Below, in pieces: positions 63,782-64,000 of a stretch of 64,000 nucleotides of DNA. Position 1 is the first letter of the stretch, and each line of letters begins with the position of its first letter. Under the pieces are notes generated by a model that was not told the DNA's origin, did not search any database, and worked only from the letters and a program-made list of their open reading frames with translations. This stretch comes from Methylacidimicrobium sp. B4 (GTDB taxonomy: Bacteria > Verrucomicrobiota > Verrucomicrobiia > Methylacidiphilales > Methylacidiphilaceae): the NCBI RefSeq assembly GCF_017310545.1, contig NZ_CP066203.1, positions 1,488,001 to 1,552,000 on the forward strand, in the 5' to 3' direction. Position numbers and translations under genes: made by a program.

Positions 63782-64000
63782 TTGAACAGTTGATTAATTA
63801 TTTGAGCTTTTTCAATCTTTCTTGTAGATTTTAATTTACAGTGGCCATCCTGGACGGCCCTACGGCGAGTTCCGCCGGAAGTCACGCCTGTGGAGAGGAG
63901 CGCTCTAGCTCGGCACGCAAGCGCCGGGTGAAACCAGCCTCGACGAAGCAGGAAGTCAGCTTTGTTCCCGTTTAGGCAGGAATGAGCAAGTCTGACGAAA
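63782..64000 (+). mobile_element. IS607-derived element with both ends but no genes (incomplete at window edge)
   Basis: The segment starts with TTGAACAGTTGATTAATTAT, like the left end at 51865, and from 63867 on matches the right end of the complete copy; over 114 bases from GCCTGTGGAGAGG (63886) I count nine differences, about 92% identity. The connecting part (63800-63866) is AT-rich then GGCC-containing and is not like the transposase genes. The left portion is unusually AT-rich for this chromosome. The match includes the end of the tnpB reading frame with its TAG stop at 63973-63975. The element may continue beyond the window. Confidence 0.7.

Overview
The window is a dense, high-GC (roughly 60-65%) bacterial chromosome segment with short intergenic gaps, many GTG starts and frequent ATGA/GTGA gene overlaps. 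A 50-residue small basic protein of the type known from Verrucomicrobia and Chlamydiae (42674-42826), a Tol-Pal and L,D-transpeptidase envelope, a futalosine-pathway type MqnD protein, a CcsA-type cytochrome c maturation factor and a K+-independent type H+-pyrophosphatase point to a Gram-negative member of the PVC group. My best guess is a verrucomicrobial methanotroph of the Methylacidimicrobium/Methylacidiphilum type. This is inference, because no methanotrophy gene or rRNA lies in the window.

Layout: 1-9.7 kb holds housekeeping genes (mnmG cut by the window edge, dnaB, a YihY/BrkB membrane protein, thiG, a MqnD-like protein, a histone-deacetylase-like hydrolase and a nadC-thrB-cytochrome c run). 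A promoter plus a closed three-hairpin element sits between dnaB and yihY. 9.9-12.4 kb is a small signalling cassette: DUF4388-type protein, MglA/COG2229-type GTPase, Roadblock protein and a single-domain protoglobin-like haem protein. 12.5-19 kb is a complete F1Fo ATP synthase operon (a, c, b, delta, alpha, gamma, beta, epsilon) with a shortened delta subunit. 19-30.6 kb carries tilS, a pseudouridine synthase, argH, ccsA, ribBA, secreted proteins of unknown function, a NUDIX hydrolase, a CHASE2 protein and a J-domain protein. 30.9-34.7 kb is a Tol-Pal locus. 34.7-45 kb has rarA, a Bat-type VWA/BatD pair, a glycosyltransferase, an L,D-transpeptidase, the small basic protein and a ChaN-like protein with an unknown partner. 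45.3-49.8 kb encodes an RND permease and its membrane fusion protein, followed by a CAU tRNA. 50-54 kb has pgsA, a DUF1802 protein, an IS607-family element (serine recombinase and TnpB) and a LAB_N membrane protein. 55.3-61.5 kb holds nuoIJKLMN only, then tRNA-Val and hppA. The right edge carries a short IS607 derivative with both ends but no transposase.

How the parts fit: the energy-conversion genes (ATP synthase, membrane arm of complex I, proton pyrophosphatase, cytochrome c and its maturation factor) all concern proton motive force. The globin/GTPase/Roadblock cassette directly upstream of the ATP synthase operon is the best candidate for an undescribed gas- or redox-responsive system. 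The two IS607-family copies, one with a TnpB that has lost its stop codon and one zinc-knuckle cysteine, and one reduced to its ends plus the conserved right-end RNA region, are the second point of interest.
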